From: Azolla caroliniana
Lineage: Eukaryota; Polypodiophyta
Length of the DNA: 64,000 nucleotides
Reading direction: 5' to 3'
Assembly (NCBI GenBank): GCA_043228905.1
Contig: JBHGNT010000003.1
Span: forward strand, 15,500,001-15,564,000
Positions 52,692 to 61,318 of the stretch are shown one piece after another (within the stretch, counting starts at the first letter, position 1; each line of letters begins with the position of its first letter). Both the position numbers and the translations under genes were made by a program. Below the pieces are notes generated by a model, which saw nothing but the letters and a program-made list of their open reading frames with translations, was not told the DNA's origin and made no database searches.

Positions 52692-53118
52692 TATCACGGA
52701 CACACCAAGCGCGAACTACGACGGAGCACAAATGATGAGGCTACGATGGAGCGATGACGGAATGACACAAGAGCATAAAGATAGATATGAAGATTAAGGA
52801 GACAAGATTGGGCGAAACGAAAATACTAGATTGATATGTCCATGACTGGCGTTGTTCACCTTGAAATCCTTCAAGGTGAACTCAACTATTTATACTAAGT
52901 GGCATGCATACCTGTTGCACGCATGTGATACAATAGAGCATGTAGGCAGTAGGTACGCATGCATGTGCCAAGTGTTAATAATACAAGGGAGAAATTATGC
53001 ACATGATGCTAGCTAAAACCTACAATGAGGAAGTATATACATGATTATGTGCTAGATGTGTTGTTAACACATAACACTCGATTATAACATGGTCATGTCA
53101 AGAGTTCGAATCTTGACA
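52692..53118 (-). repeat. Element X LTR W4 (outer, 5')
   Basis: 427 bp. The primer-side end reads TATCACGG, one base from TGTCACGG. CATAC follows at 53,119-53,123. Confidence 0.9.
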
Positions 53119-53123
53119 CATAC

Positions 53124-53968
53124 CCATCAAATTGAACACGATAGGCAAATGCATCAATCAATTGACACATATAGGCATGGAAGACCTCATGATCCAAATA
53201 TGATGAATTAAAAATCAACGGTGGTTTTCCTAAAAACTCATGAAAACCTCTAATAGAGTGGTGATTGAACTCAAAAATTAATGGGAAATGATTTGATATA
53301 ATTGACTCATAAGACACTGAAATATCCAAAATCTCTGGTAAAAAACCTTCGGTATGCATTACGTACATTTGATCCAACCTACTCCAAGTATCCTTATATT
53401 GAGCCGATTGAAAGGTATAACCAGGTTCATCTCCATTGATCCATTTCCATACATCCCTTAAAATGATTTCAGTCTCAAAATCTCCCCATTCTTGAGCCTT
53501 TGGTCCATCCATCATAGAGTCGATAGATGTTGATTGATCTGTCTCACAACAAACATTAAAATCTCCCATCAATAAACCCGGTCTACTATTATCAAGGACT
53601 AAGTTTAGAGATCTCCATAACAACTTTCGTTCTTGTGAAACATTTGATGCATACACACCAACAAACAAAAGAGTTTGCCCTTCATAACATATCTCTACCA
53701 CAATAAATCTTCCAAATTCATCTGAAACAATTACTTTTGGGTGAAATTTATCTCTTATAAACATGACAATCCCAGAATAATCCCCATGAACCTTGTCAGC
53801 ATAACATAATGTATAACCCTTAGAATAACTAATTAAACGAGCATTACGATGATCTTTATGCTCTACTGCACATAAAACATCCCATTGCTCACTTAACACA
53901 ATCCTCCAAACCTCATGCATTGTAAATGTAGAACACAATCCCCTCACATTCCATGTGGTGATCTTCAT
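53124..53968 (-). pseudogene. LINE L ORF2, endonuclease domain
   Basis: The open frame starts MKITTWNVRGLCSTFTMHEV (ATG at 53,966-53,968). It has YSGIVMFIRDKF, LLFVGVYASNVSQERK, LLMGDFNVCCETDQS, YKDTWSRLDQMYV and IISNHFPLIF: an apurinic-type endonuclease that would nick the target DNA. The late catalytic motif S-D-H is S-N-H, one base from active. The start ATG overlaps the ORF1 stop as ATGA. It is cut by element X at G-Y. Confidence 0.9.
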
Positions 53969-54796
53969 ACTTTATTTTTTCCTTTTATTCGAGAAAGCTC
54001 CTTCTCCTTCACTGTTAATGTTTCTGCCATATCCTGAAATAAATTCCCTAAGATTGCATATGAATTACTATGGGAATGCAAAACTCTAGACCCCGATGGC
54101 TCCTCATGTGAACGAGGCACCGATTTCCGTTTATTCCAAGGAACATACAAATTACCTTTATTATCAAAAGATAATTTCTTTGGATAGTCCTCTTAACGAG
54201 CCCATGGTTTATTCAGCATGGGATGTGTCGGTGTGACCGTCTCCATAGATACATTATGCCCAAGATTTTTATTAGACTTCTTCATCTTTCCAGAAACTAT
54301 TGACCATTGTCCTTCATCCTCTAGAGTCTTTCCATCCTTCTCATTCACAATTTGTGGTTCCTTTGTTTGCTCTGAAATTGTCAAAGCTTGAATCTGATCA
54401 TGAGTTGTAGGCTCTTCATGTACCACTTCCACTACATTATTTCTTTTCTGAGGACATTCAACCATAAGATGCCCCAACACACCACAATGGAAACAATGTC
54501 CTGCAAATGTACCCCATTTAAGCCGAAAATACATAGGTGGCATACTAGAGCATGCAATCTGTAAACAACTTGGCCTCTTTATAGTAGTATTCTAAAGAAT
54601 ACACATCCGATATCGATTTTGAGCATTAGCACTAGGAGGCACCAAGATCTTTCCCAACTTTTCTATCGTTGACCGTAATATTGGCCAAACCACTGAATAT
54701 GTGCACTCTACCTCAACCCATACGGGACACTCTTGCTTTAATATATCTTGGTATTCCACTAGTGGTCTCCACGGAACAATATGAACCAAACTTTTT
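53965..54796 (-). pseudogene. LINE L ORF1, RNA-binding protein with CCHC knuckle
   Basis: One frame runs from 54,796 to the TGA at 53,965-53,967, with stops at about 54,592 and 54,193. It reads KSLVHIVPWRPLVEYQDILK, VWVEVECTYSVVWPILRSTI and KLGKILVPPSANAQNRYRM, then PPMYFRLKWGTFAGHCFHCG with the knuckle C-F-H-C-G-V-L-G-H-L-M-V-E-C, then an acidic tail. This is the usual layout of plant LINE ORF1. The N-terminus is lost to the LTR fragment at 54,797. Confidence 0.85.
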
Positions 54797-55067
54797 GATG
54801 GGAGCTCAAGGCTCCTTATGCGCAACGCTCGGCCACAACCGAGCTTAGAATGATACACAGAAAATGGGAGATAAAACACGACAAGAAGAAGAGGAAGATA
54901 CACAAGAGGTTTAACGTGGAAAATCCCAAACTAGGGGAAAAAACCACGGCAGCCCACAGGCTGCAAACTGTCACTATGTAAGAATATACAACAGTGAGTT
55001 TACTGAGGCACCGAGCTCGTGCTCACAGATCTTCGCCACAGGCGGCGGTTACAACAGAGGCAACGAC

Positions 55068-55099
<32 letters not shown>

Positions 55100-55177
55100 G
55101 TACAGTTACGCACACTCTCTATTCTTTCACCAACAAGAATGACAACAACAACAACTACTACTACAAGTTTCTATAAG
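54797..55177 (-). repeat. Copia K-like LTR fragment (Kx)
   Basis: Begins TGATGGGAGCTC and shares CTCGGCCACAACCGA, GTTTAACGTGGAAAA, AAAAAACCACGG and TTCGCCACAGGCGGCGG with Copia K's LTR, with many differences. A (CT)n run is at 55,072-55,098. It is cut at 55,177 by the LTR of Gypsy T. No gene is seen. Confidence 0.75.
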
Positions 55178-55598
55178 TGTCATGATATGGCAAGACTTGA
55201 ACACATGACCTTAGGTTATATGGGTCGAGCCTCTTGACCATTAGACCATCTATTGTAATACGTAGGATATTATTTTCATTTACATTTTATTATAGGAAAT
55301 TAGTGTATATTCCAGATTTCTCTGGAACATTCTAGAAGCTTCAGGATTACTCCTAAAAACACTATAAAAGAGGGCACTAGGCATTATGTTGAACCAAATT
55401 GGTTCAACGCCAGTCTTAAGCCTTTTAGCCACCGTTGTATATTCTCTTCATATAATAAATATCTTTCTTATCATCACTCTCTCTCTTTCTCTCTGTCTCG
55501 CTCACTTCTTCCTTCTCTCGAAGAAGTTTCACACCTCTCATAGTACTAATCCTTCGTTTAGTACTAATTCCTTCTCTGTCTCAGTACTGTTCATGACA
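55178..55598 (+). repeat. 5' LTR of Gypsy T
   Basis: 421 bp, TGTCATGATATGG to TTCATGACA. TATA box ACTATAAAAG at about 55,361-55,370. An antisense tRNA-like module lies at 55,189-55,250. Confidence 0.9.
55189..55250 (-). other. tRNA-like module in the LTR of Gypsy T
   Basis: On the minus strand GATGGTCTAATGGTCAAGAG resembles the D-arm and A box, and GTGTTCAAGTCTTGCC the T-arm and B box. The stems do not pair well, so it is not called a functional tRNA. The same module is at 63,551-63,612. Confidence 0.5.
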
Positions 55599-55662
55599 GT
55601 TTGAACCAATTTCCCTACCTTCTGTCTCTCTCATTTCCTACTAATCTTTTATTCCTCTTTTC

Positions 55663-56353
55663 TGTTGGGAATCAACCCTTGGATTCACCTTCTACACTCG
55701 GCCACAACCGATTAATCGCGGATCAATGCAGCAGAAAATAGGAAATACAGAGAAAGACGCGATACACAGAGATTAACGTGGAAAACCCTAACTGGGGAAA
55801 AAACCACGGGAGTCCTCAAACTCCAACTATCACTATAGACAGAGATGTACAATGGTGAAGCTACAAGGCAACAACCTTGAGCTCACTGTCTTCGCCACAG
55901 GCGGCGGCAATACACAGAGGCAACGACCTCTTCGTCTCTCTCTCTCTCTCTCTCTCGGCTACTCACTTTTTTTCTCTCTCTCTAAAAATTGAGCAACAAC
56001 ATAAACTGTTTGCCCTAAGTCATATTTATACACATATGACTTTCGGGCTATTTACAAATATAGCCTCAAGGGCTCTTGGCAAACATATTCACAAATATGT
56101 CTCCGCATCCGGATCTTTCTCCGGGTACATTCGTCATCCGGCTCCGTAACCGGGATCTTCATCATCCGGCTCCGTAGCCGGGGTCTTCATCATCCGGCTC
56201 CGTAGCCGGGGTCTTCATCATCCGGCTCCGTAGCCGGGGTCTTCATCATCCGGCTCCGTAGCCGGGGTCTTCATCATCCGGCTCCGTAGCCGGAACCGGG
56301 CTTGCCGTCATTCATCCCCGGACATCCCATCCGGAGGGACCGAAATCCCAACA
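55663..56353 (-). repeat. 3' LTR of Copia K
   Basis: 691 bp with five copies of a 28-bp unit, CATCATCCGGCTCCGTAGCC plus GGGGTCTT, at about 56,158-56,297. A minus-strand TATAAATA is at 56,023-56,030. A (CT)n run lies at about 55,934-55,956. Confidence 0.95.
56158..56297. repeat. 28-bp tandem repeat in the 3' LTR of Copia K, five units
   Basis: Each unit holds a dyad CCGGCT-CCGT-AGCCGG. It lies in U3, upstream of the TATA box in the reading direction. The 5' LTR has four units. Confidence 0.9.
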
Positions 56354-56363
56354 AACTCCCCCT

Positions 56364-59300
56364 TCACTTCGGCATGGGATGTCTCTCCAGTCCGATCCTC
56401 TTCCGGCATGCTTCCAGCTTGTCGGGTGTGAGCACTTTGGTCAGCATATCTGAGCCGTTCTCGTCCGTGTGGATCTTCGTCAGCACGAACTCCTTGTCTT
56501 CTATCCTTTCCCGGATCCAGTGGTATCTACGCTGGATGTGCTTCGTCCGGGAGTGATAGGCCGCATTCTTCGCAAGGTGGATGGCACTCTGACTGTCGCA
56601 GTAGAGTCGGTACTCCTCCTGCCGGATACCGAGCTCTCTAATGAAGTCCTTCATCCATATTATTTCCTTGCCGGCTTCAACAGCTGCCATGTACTCTGCC
56701 TCCGTGGTTGACAACGCAACCGTCTTCTGCAGCCTTGACTGCCACGAAACGGCTCCCCCTGCATACGTCATCACATACCCTGATGTGGACCGGCTGGTAT
56801 CTGCATCAGCCGACATATCCGAATCGGTGAAGCCGTCGAGTTCGGGCTTACCGGAGCCGAATCGGAGGCACACGTTTGCCGTGCCCTTCAGGTATCGGAG
56901 TATCCACTTGGCCGCGTTCCAATGCTCTTTGCCGGGATTGCTCATGTACCGGCTCACAACTCCGACTGCATATCCGATGTCCGGTCTCGTACACACCATG
57001 GCGTACATCAAGCTCCCGACGGCTGAGGCATACGGCACTTTCATCATATCCTCCTTTTCAGCCTTTGTCTTGGGGCTTTGCTTGCTGGACAGCTTGCAGT
57101 TTGCCGGGAGGGTCGATCCGACCGGTCTTGCCTCCGACATGTTGAACCGGTGAAGCACCTTCGTCACGTACTTCTCCTGTGACAGCCACAACTGCTTCTT
57201 CTTCCGGTCCCGGATGATGTGCATCCCTAGTATTTGCCTCGCCGGACCCAGGTCCTTCATTGAGAAGGTTCGGTGAAGAGCCTTCTTCAGCATCCGTATC
57301 TTGACCTGGTCCCGTCCGACGATCAACATGTCGTCCACGTACAGGAGGAGTATTAGAGAGTCTCCTCCTTCGAACTTCTTCACAAACACGCAGTGATCGG
57401 ACTGCGTTTTGAGGTACCCTTCGTCTGTCATGAAGGAGTCGAACTTCCGGTACCATTGCCGGGGAGCCTGCTTCAGTCCGTAAAGGCTCTTCTTCAACCG
57501 GTATACCAGGTGCTCCTTCCCTTTCTTCTCGAATCCTTCCGGTTGCTGCATGTAGATCTCTTCTTCGAGGTCACCGTGAAGGAATGCCGTCTTCACGTCC
57601 ATCTGTTCTACCTCGAGGTCCATGCTTGCCGCTATGCTCAGCACCGTCCGGATGGAGGTCATCTTCACTACCGGGGCAAATATCTCGTCGAAGTCGACAC
57701 CCTTCTTTTGCTGGAACCCCTTCACCACGATCCTGGCTTTGTATCTCGTGGGGTTTCCGGCATCTCCCGGTTTCAGCTTGAACACCCACTTGTTTCGAAG
57801 TGCCCGCTTACCTTTCGGCAACTCCACAAGTTCATATGTGTGGTTCTCATGCAGGGAATCCATCTCCTCCTGCATGGCACTTAACCACCTGCGGCTCTGG
57901 GTGTCATGCTTTGCTTCTTCAAAGCTCTCCGGCTCCCCTTCGTCGGTTAGCAGCACGTGTTCTGGTTCCGGAAATCTCCGGGGGGCCCTTCTCTCTCTTA
58001 GAGGATATCTCCGTTCCGGAGCTTCGGTAACCGGTTCTTCCGATTCTTCTTCATCCGAATCCATTTCGGGATCGGGGCCGGTTCCGGTATCGTTTTCATC
58101 TTCTTCGGCCGGTTCTGTTTCTTCACCGTCTTCGGCCGGATCCTCGAGTGCTAGCCGGTCCCTTGCCGGTCGGGACTGCTCCTTGTAGAGTTGATCCTCA
58201 CCGGTCGACTTGGAGCTCTTTACCTTCTTCTCCGACTCCCAGTCGGCGAGTGTCTTGTCCTCCATGAAGATGATGTCTCGACTCCTGAATATCTTCTTGT
58301 CGACCGGGTCCCATACTCGGTAGCCGAACTCGTCGTCACCGTAACCGAGGAATATGCATGGCCGGGTCTTTGGATCTAGCTTTCCTCTCCGGTCCTTTGC
58401 CACGTGCACGTATGCGAGACACCCGAACACCTTCAGATGCCGGTAGGACACTTCCTTACCGGTCCACACTTTCTGCGGCGTGTCTCCGTCCAAAGGTACT
58501 GAGGGTGATCTGTTTATCACATACGTCGCCGTCGACATTGCCTCAGCCCAAAATCCCTTGGGTAATTTCGCATGCGCCAGCATACTCCGGACCCTCTCCA
58601 TTATGGTCCGGTTCATCCTCTCGGCCAGCCCGTTCAGTTCCGGCGTCTTCGGCACAGTAAACTCGAGTCGGATTCCCTTCGAGCGACAGTACTCCTGGAA
58701 CTGCCCTCGGTATTCCCCTCCGTTATCCGCTCGTATCGCTTTCAGCTTCTTGCCGGATTCCCTTTCCACTCTCGCGTGGAGTTCTTTGAAGACGCACAAC
58801 ACTTGGTCCTTTGTCTTCATTGGTGCCGTCCACAGTTTTCGGCTATGATCATCGATGAATGTTACGAAGTACTGGGCTCCGCCATGTGACTTCGTCTCTA
58901 CCTGACACACGTCAGTGTGCACCAACTCCAATGGTGCGCTACGTCTCGTCGGTGGCCTTGAGTGGAAGGAGGTTCGGTTCTGCTTACCGGCCAGGCAATC
59001 GGTGCACTTCTCCAGGTGCACATGCTTCACTGGGATAAGGTTGTCTTCTGCAAGCCTTTTCATCCCCTTCTCACTCATGTGGCACAGTCTCTTGTGCCAC
59101 AGCTCACCGGCAGTGTCGGCTGCCACATTCAGCTCTTCCGGACATAACCGGGCATTCATCAGGTACAGTGTGTTGACTTTCCGGGCCCGAGCCACTATCA
59201 GGCTCCCCTTGCTGAACTTCATTACGCCGTTCCGGATGCTACCTGTGTAGCCTTCATCGTCTAGCCTCCCGGCCGAAATCAGGTTCAATCGAACCTCCGG

Positions 59301-60437
59301 AACGTGTCGGACATCCTTCAGCAGCATTTTGCATCCGGTCGGGGTTGTCAACCACACGTCTCCTATGCCGGCAATCCGGCACGTACCTTCATTTCCCATC
59401 CGAACACAGCCATGCTCACCGGCCGTGTAGGATGAGAAGTATCTTCTCTCCGGGGTCAGGTGGAACGATGCTCCGGAATCGACCACCCAGGTCGTCTCAT
59501 CGCCGGCAACGTTTAGCTCACCTTCTTCGGTGATGAGCATGATCTCTTCCTCACTTGCCGCGAGTGCCGTTGTTCCTTTCCGGTCCTGCCCTCGCCGATC
59601 CGAACCTCTCCGGTCCGTGGCTCCCCGGTATGCACCGTTTCTCTCCGGTGACTTCTTCGAATCGGTGTCGTCGGCTCCGTTGTCTTTTCGGTAATGCCGA
59701 CAATTCTTTCGGAAGTGCCCCGGCTTCCCACAGTGGAAGCATGTGGGCCTTCCTCTTGACTGCGACCGGGTCCCCGACTTCTCCCGTCTTTGCGGACTCC
59801 GGTTCCATTGTCTTCCCCGATCCGATTCGGTAAACAGCATCTTCGGGTCGGAGGCCGGTTCCTTATCTCTCCGACGCGCTTCTTCATTCAGAATACTTGT
59901 CTTTACCGTTTGTAAGGACAAGTTATCTTCGGTGCACGAGGTGCTGAGAGTCACCACCAAGTTCTCCCAGCTTTCCGGCAATGTACACATCAGGATGATG
60001 GCTTGCATTGCATCCTCCAACGGGAACTTGATCGCCGCAAGCTGATTCACGAATCCCATGAACGTGCTTACGTGTTCCACCATACTCTCGCCGTCCCGGT
60101 ACTTGAGATTCACTATCTTCCTCATCAGGGAGGTCCGGTTCAACGCATTCTTCCTCTCGTAGAGACCCGACAGCTTCTTCCACATCTCATATGCGTTGGT
60201 GTCGTTTGCCACATGTTGTAGGACGCTCACGTCGACGTATTGTCGGATCGTCGCTACTGCTTTCCGGTTCAGGAGCTTCCACTCCGACTCAAGTACACCT
60301 TTCGGTATTTCCGACCTGTCTATCGGTTCGTACAGGTCCCGAACAATCAGAAGGTCCTCCATCTTGATCTTCCAGTCGGCGTAATTCTGTGCGTTCAACA
60401 CCATCATCATCGGCTGCCCGCTGCCGCCGCCTTCCAT
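56364..60437 (-). CDS. Copia K Gag-Pol polyprotein
   Basis: A single frame of 1,357 codons from the ATG at 60,435-60,437 (M-E-G-G-G-S-G-Q-P); the frame is open further upstream but that part lies in the primer site and LTR. Domains with rough residue numbers: Gag 15-220 (LNAQNYADWKIKMEDLLI); zinc knuckle C-F-H-C-G-K-P-G-H-F-R-K-N-C near 237; protease WVVDSGASFHLT near 322; pre-integrase LWHKRLCHMSEKGMKRL near 445; integrase 490-650 with H-T-D-V-C, RADNGGEYRGQF and LNGLAERMNRTIMERVRSM; acidic linker 740-830; RT 870-1,110 with MDVKTAFLHGDLEEEIYMQQ and L-L-L-Y-V-D-D-M-L; RNase H 1,190-1,330 with STEAEYMAAVEAGKEI and L-Y-C-D-S-Q-S-A. All catalytic residues looked for are present and there is no stop or frameshift. 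The N-G-L-A-E-R-M-N-R-T form suggests the Tork/Tnt1 branch; that is inferred. Confidence 0.97.
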   Translation of the reverse strand: MEGGGSGQPMMMVLNAQNYADWKIKMEDLLIVRDLYEPIDRSEIPKGVLESEWKLLNRKAVATIRQYVDVSVLQHVANDTNAYEMWKKLSGLYERKNALNRTSLMRKIVNLKYRDGESMVEHVSTFMGFVNQLAAIKFPLEDAMQAIILMCTLPESWENLVVTLSTSCTEDNLSLQTVKTSILNEEARRRDKEPASDPKMLFTESDRGRQWNRSPQRREKSGTRSQSRGRPTCFHCGKPGHFRKNCRHYRKDNGADDTDSKKSPERNGAYRGATDRRGSDRRGQDRKGTTALAASEEEIMLITEEGELNVAGDETTWVVDSGASFHLTPERRYFSSYTAGEHGCVRMGNEGTCRIAGIGDVWLTTPTGCKMLLKDVRHVPEVRLNLISAGRLDDEGYTGSIRNGVMKFSKGSLIVARARKVNTLYLMNARLCPEELNVAADTAGELWHKRLCHMSEKGMKRLAEDNLIPVKHVHLEKCTDCLAGKQNRTSFHSRPPTRRSAPLELVHTDVCQVETKSHGGAQYFVTFIDDHSRKLWTAPMKTKDQVLCVFKELHARVERESGKKLKAIRADNGGEYRGQFQEYCRSKGIRLEFTVPKTPELNGLAERMNRTIMERVRSMLAHAKLPKGFWAEAMSTATYVINRSPSVPLDGDTPQKVWTGKEVSYRHLKVFGCLAYVHVAKDRRGKLDPKTRPCIFLGYGDDEFGYRVWDPVDKKIFRSRDIIFMEDKTLADWESEKKVKSSKSTGEDQLYKEQSRPARDRLALEDPAEDGEETEPAEEDENDTGTGPDPEMDSDEEESEEPVTEAPERRYPLRERRAPRRFPEPEHVLLTDEGEPESFEEAKHDTQSRRWLSAMQEEMDSLHENHTYELVELPKGKRALRNKWVFKLKPGDAGNPTRYKARIVVKGFQQKKGVDFDEIFAPVVKMTSIRTVLSIAASMDLEVEQMDVKTAFLHGDLEEEIYMQQPEGFEKKGKEHLVYRLKKSLYGLKQAPRQWYRKFDSFMTDEGYLKTQSDHCVFVKKFEGGDSLILLLYVDDMLIVGRDQVKIRMLKKALHRTFSMKDLGPARQILGMHIIRDRKKKQLWLSQEKYVTKVLHRFNMSEARPVGSTLPANCKLSSKQSPKTKAEKEDMMKVPYASAVGSLMYAMVCTRPDIGYAVGVVSRYMSNPGKEHWNAAKWILRYLKGTANVCLRFGSGKPELDGFTDSDMSADADTSRSTSGYVMTYAGGAVSWQSRLQKTVALSTTEAEYMAAVEAGKEIIWMKDFIRELGIRQEEYRLYCDSQSAIHLAKNAAYHSRTKHIQRRYHWIRERIEDKEFVLTKIHTDENGSDMLTKVLTPDKLEACRKRIGLERHPMPK

Positions 60438-60451
60438 TTTCTGCAACAGTC

Positions 60452-60463
60452 GCTCTGATACCA
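60452..60463 (-). promoter_or_regulatory. Primer-binding site of Copia K (tRNA-iMet)
   Basis: TGGTATCAGAGC on the minus strand, three bases after the 5' LTR end, is complementary to the 3' end of initiator methionine tRNA. Confidence 0.95.
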
Positions 60464-60466
60464 GTT

Positions 60467-61129
60467 TGTTGGGAATCAACCCTTGGATTCACCTTCTACA
60501 CTCGGCCACAACCGATTAATCGCGGATCAATGCAGCAGAAAATAGGAAATACAGAGAAAGACGCGATACACAGAGATTAACGTGGAAAACCCTAACTGGG
60601 GAAAAAACCACGGGAGTCCTCAAACTCCAACTATCACTATAGACAGAGATGTACAATGGTGAAGCTACAAGGCAACAACCTTGAGCTCACTGTCTTCGCC
60701 ACAGGCGGCGGCAATACACAGAGGCAACGACCTCTTCGTCTCTCTCTCTCTCTCTCTCTCGGCTACTCACTTTTTTTCTCTCTCTCTAAAAATTGAGCAA
60801 CAACATAAACTGTTTGCCCTAAGTCATATTTATACACATATGACTTTCGGGCTATTTACAAATATAGCCTCAAGGGCTCTTGGCAAACATATTCACAAAT
60901 ATGTCTCCGCATCCGGATCTTTCTCCGGGTACATTCGTCATCCGGCTCCGTAACCGGGATCTTCATCATCCGGCTCCGTAGCCGGGGTCTTCATCATCCG
61001 GCTCCGTAGCCGGGGTCTTCATCATCCGGCTCCGTAGCCGGGGTCTTCATCATCCGGCTCCGTAGCCGGAACCGGGCTTGCCGTCATTCATCCCCGGACA
61101 TCCCATCCGGAGGGACCGAAATCCCAACA
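60467..61129 (-). repeat. 5' LTR of Copia K
   Basis: 663 bp; same as the 3' LTR but with four 28-bp units (about 60,962-61,073). TTTTC follows at 61,130-61,134. Confidence 0.95.
60827..60834 (-). promoter_or_regulatory. TATA box of Copia K 5' LTR
   Basis: TATAAATA on the minus strand, between the U3 repeats and the Gag start, is the likely core promoter for the element transcript. Confidence 0.65.
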
Positions 61130-61143
61130 TTTTCTTTCATCCC

Positions 61144-61318
61144 ATGGCCACTGTTAGCGCTGAAGAATATCAATCTGTTTTCTCGGAATTTCAATGCTTG
61201 AAGGAGAAGTTCCATGCTTTGGAACAAGAAAACCAACGGTTGCTGGGGGATCTTCAGCAAATCTCCTTAGAAAAGCAGCAAACGCAACAACAACATGGGG
61301 AACTTGCGTTACGGTGGT
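61144..61318 (+). pseudogene. Gypsy T Gag, N-terminal remnant
   Basis: ATG at 61,144 starts MATVSAEEYQSVFSEF, a Gln/Glu-rich coiled-coil start (LEQENQRLLGDLQQISLEKQ), and reaches H-G-E-L-A-L-R before the text changes to RT one frame over. The rest of Gag, the protease and most of RT are deleted here. Confidence 0.75.

Larger units (their letters stand above)
49384..53118 (-). mobile_element. Element X: non-coding LTR element with four LTRs and a two-LTR junction
   Basis: LTRs lie at 49,384-49,810 (W1), 50,940-51,359 (W2), 51,363-51,783 (W3) and 52,692-53,118 (W4). Internal regions are 49,811-50,939 and 51,784-52,691, both complete. CATAC flanks the whole (49,379-49,383 and 53,119-53,123), inside LINE L ORF2. 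W1 and W4 are both 427 bp and share text (GGAAGTATATACATG, CGAAACGAAAATAC, GTGTTAATAATAC); W2 and W3 are 420-421 bp and share other text (GGAAACATGATTATATG, AATGAGAATAC, GTGTAAATAATAC). W2 and W3 are separated by TTC only. A purine tract GGAGGGGGGATAA precedes W1 on the minus strand. No protein is encoded. Confidence 0.9.
46382..54796 (-). mobile_element. LINE L, decayed, hosting element X
   Basis: A non-LTR retrotransposon in order ORF1 (54,796-53,965), ORF2 endonuclease (53,968-53,124), element X, ORF2 RT (49,378-48,100), and C-terminal part (47,870-46,382). The 5' end is cut by a Copia K-like LTR, and the 3' poly(A) is not visible. ORF2 is broken by frameshifts and by changes at catalytic residues. 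Confidence 0.85.
55663..61129 (-). mobile_element. Copia K: complete, apparently intact element (Tork-like)
   Basis: LTRs are 55,663-56,353 and 60,467-61,129, both with TGTTGGGA...TCCCAACA ends. TTTTC flanks both sides (55,658-55,662 and 61,130-61,134). The LTRs differ by exactly one 28-bp repeat unit and otherwise read alike. The primer site TGGTATCAGAGC is three bases after the 5' LTR, and the purine tract AAGTGAAGGGGGAG is before the 3' LTR. One open frame covers Gag and Pol. It is the youngest insertion seen here and may still be able to move. Confidence 0.95.

Noticed and set aside
55189-55250. Functional tRNA gene on the minus strand
   Set aside because: A- and B-box-like text is present, but acceptor and T stems do not pair well and the segment is part of an LTR present at both ends of Gypsy T.
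56158-56297. 28-bp direct repeats considered as a CRISPR array
   Set aside because: There are no spacers, the units are head to tail, and they lie in a plant retrotransposon LTR.
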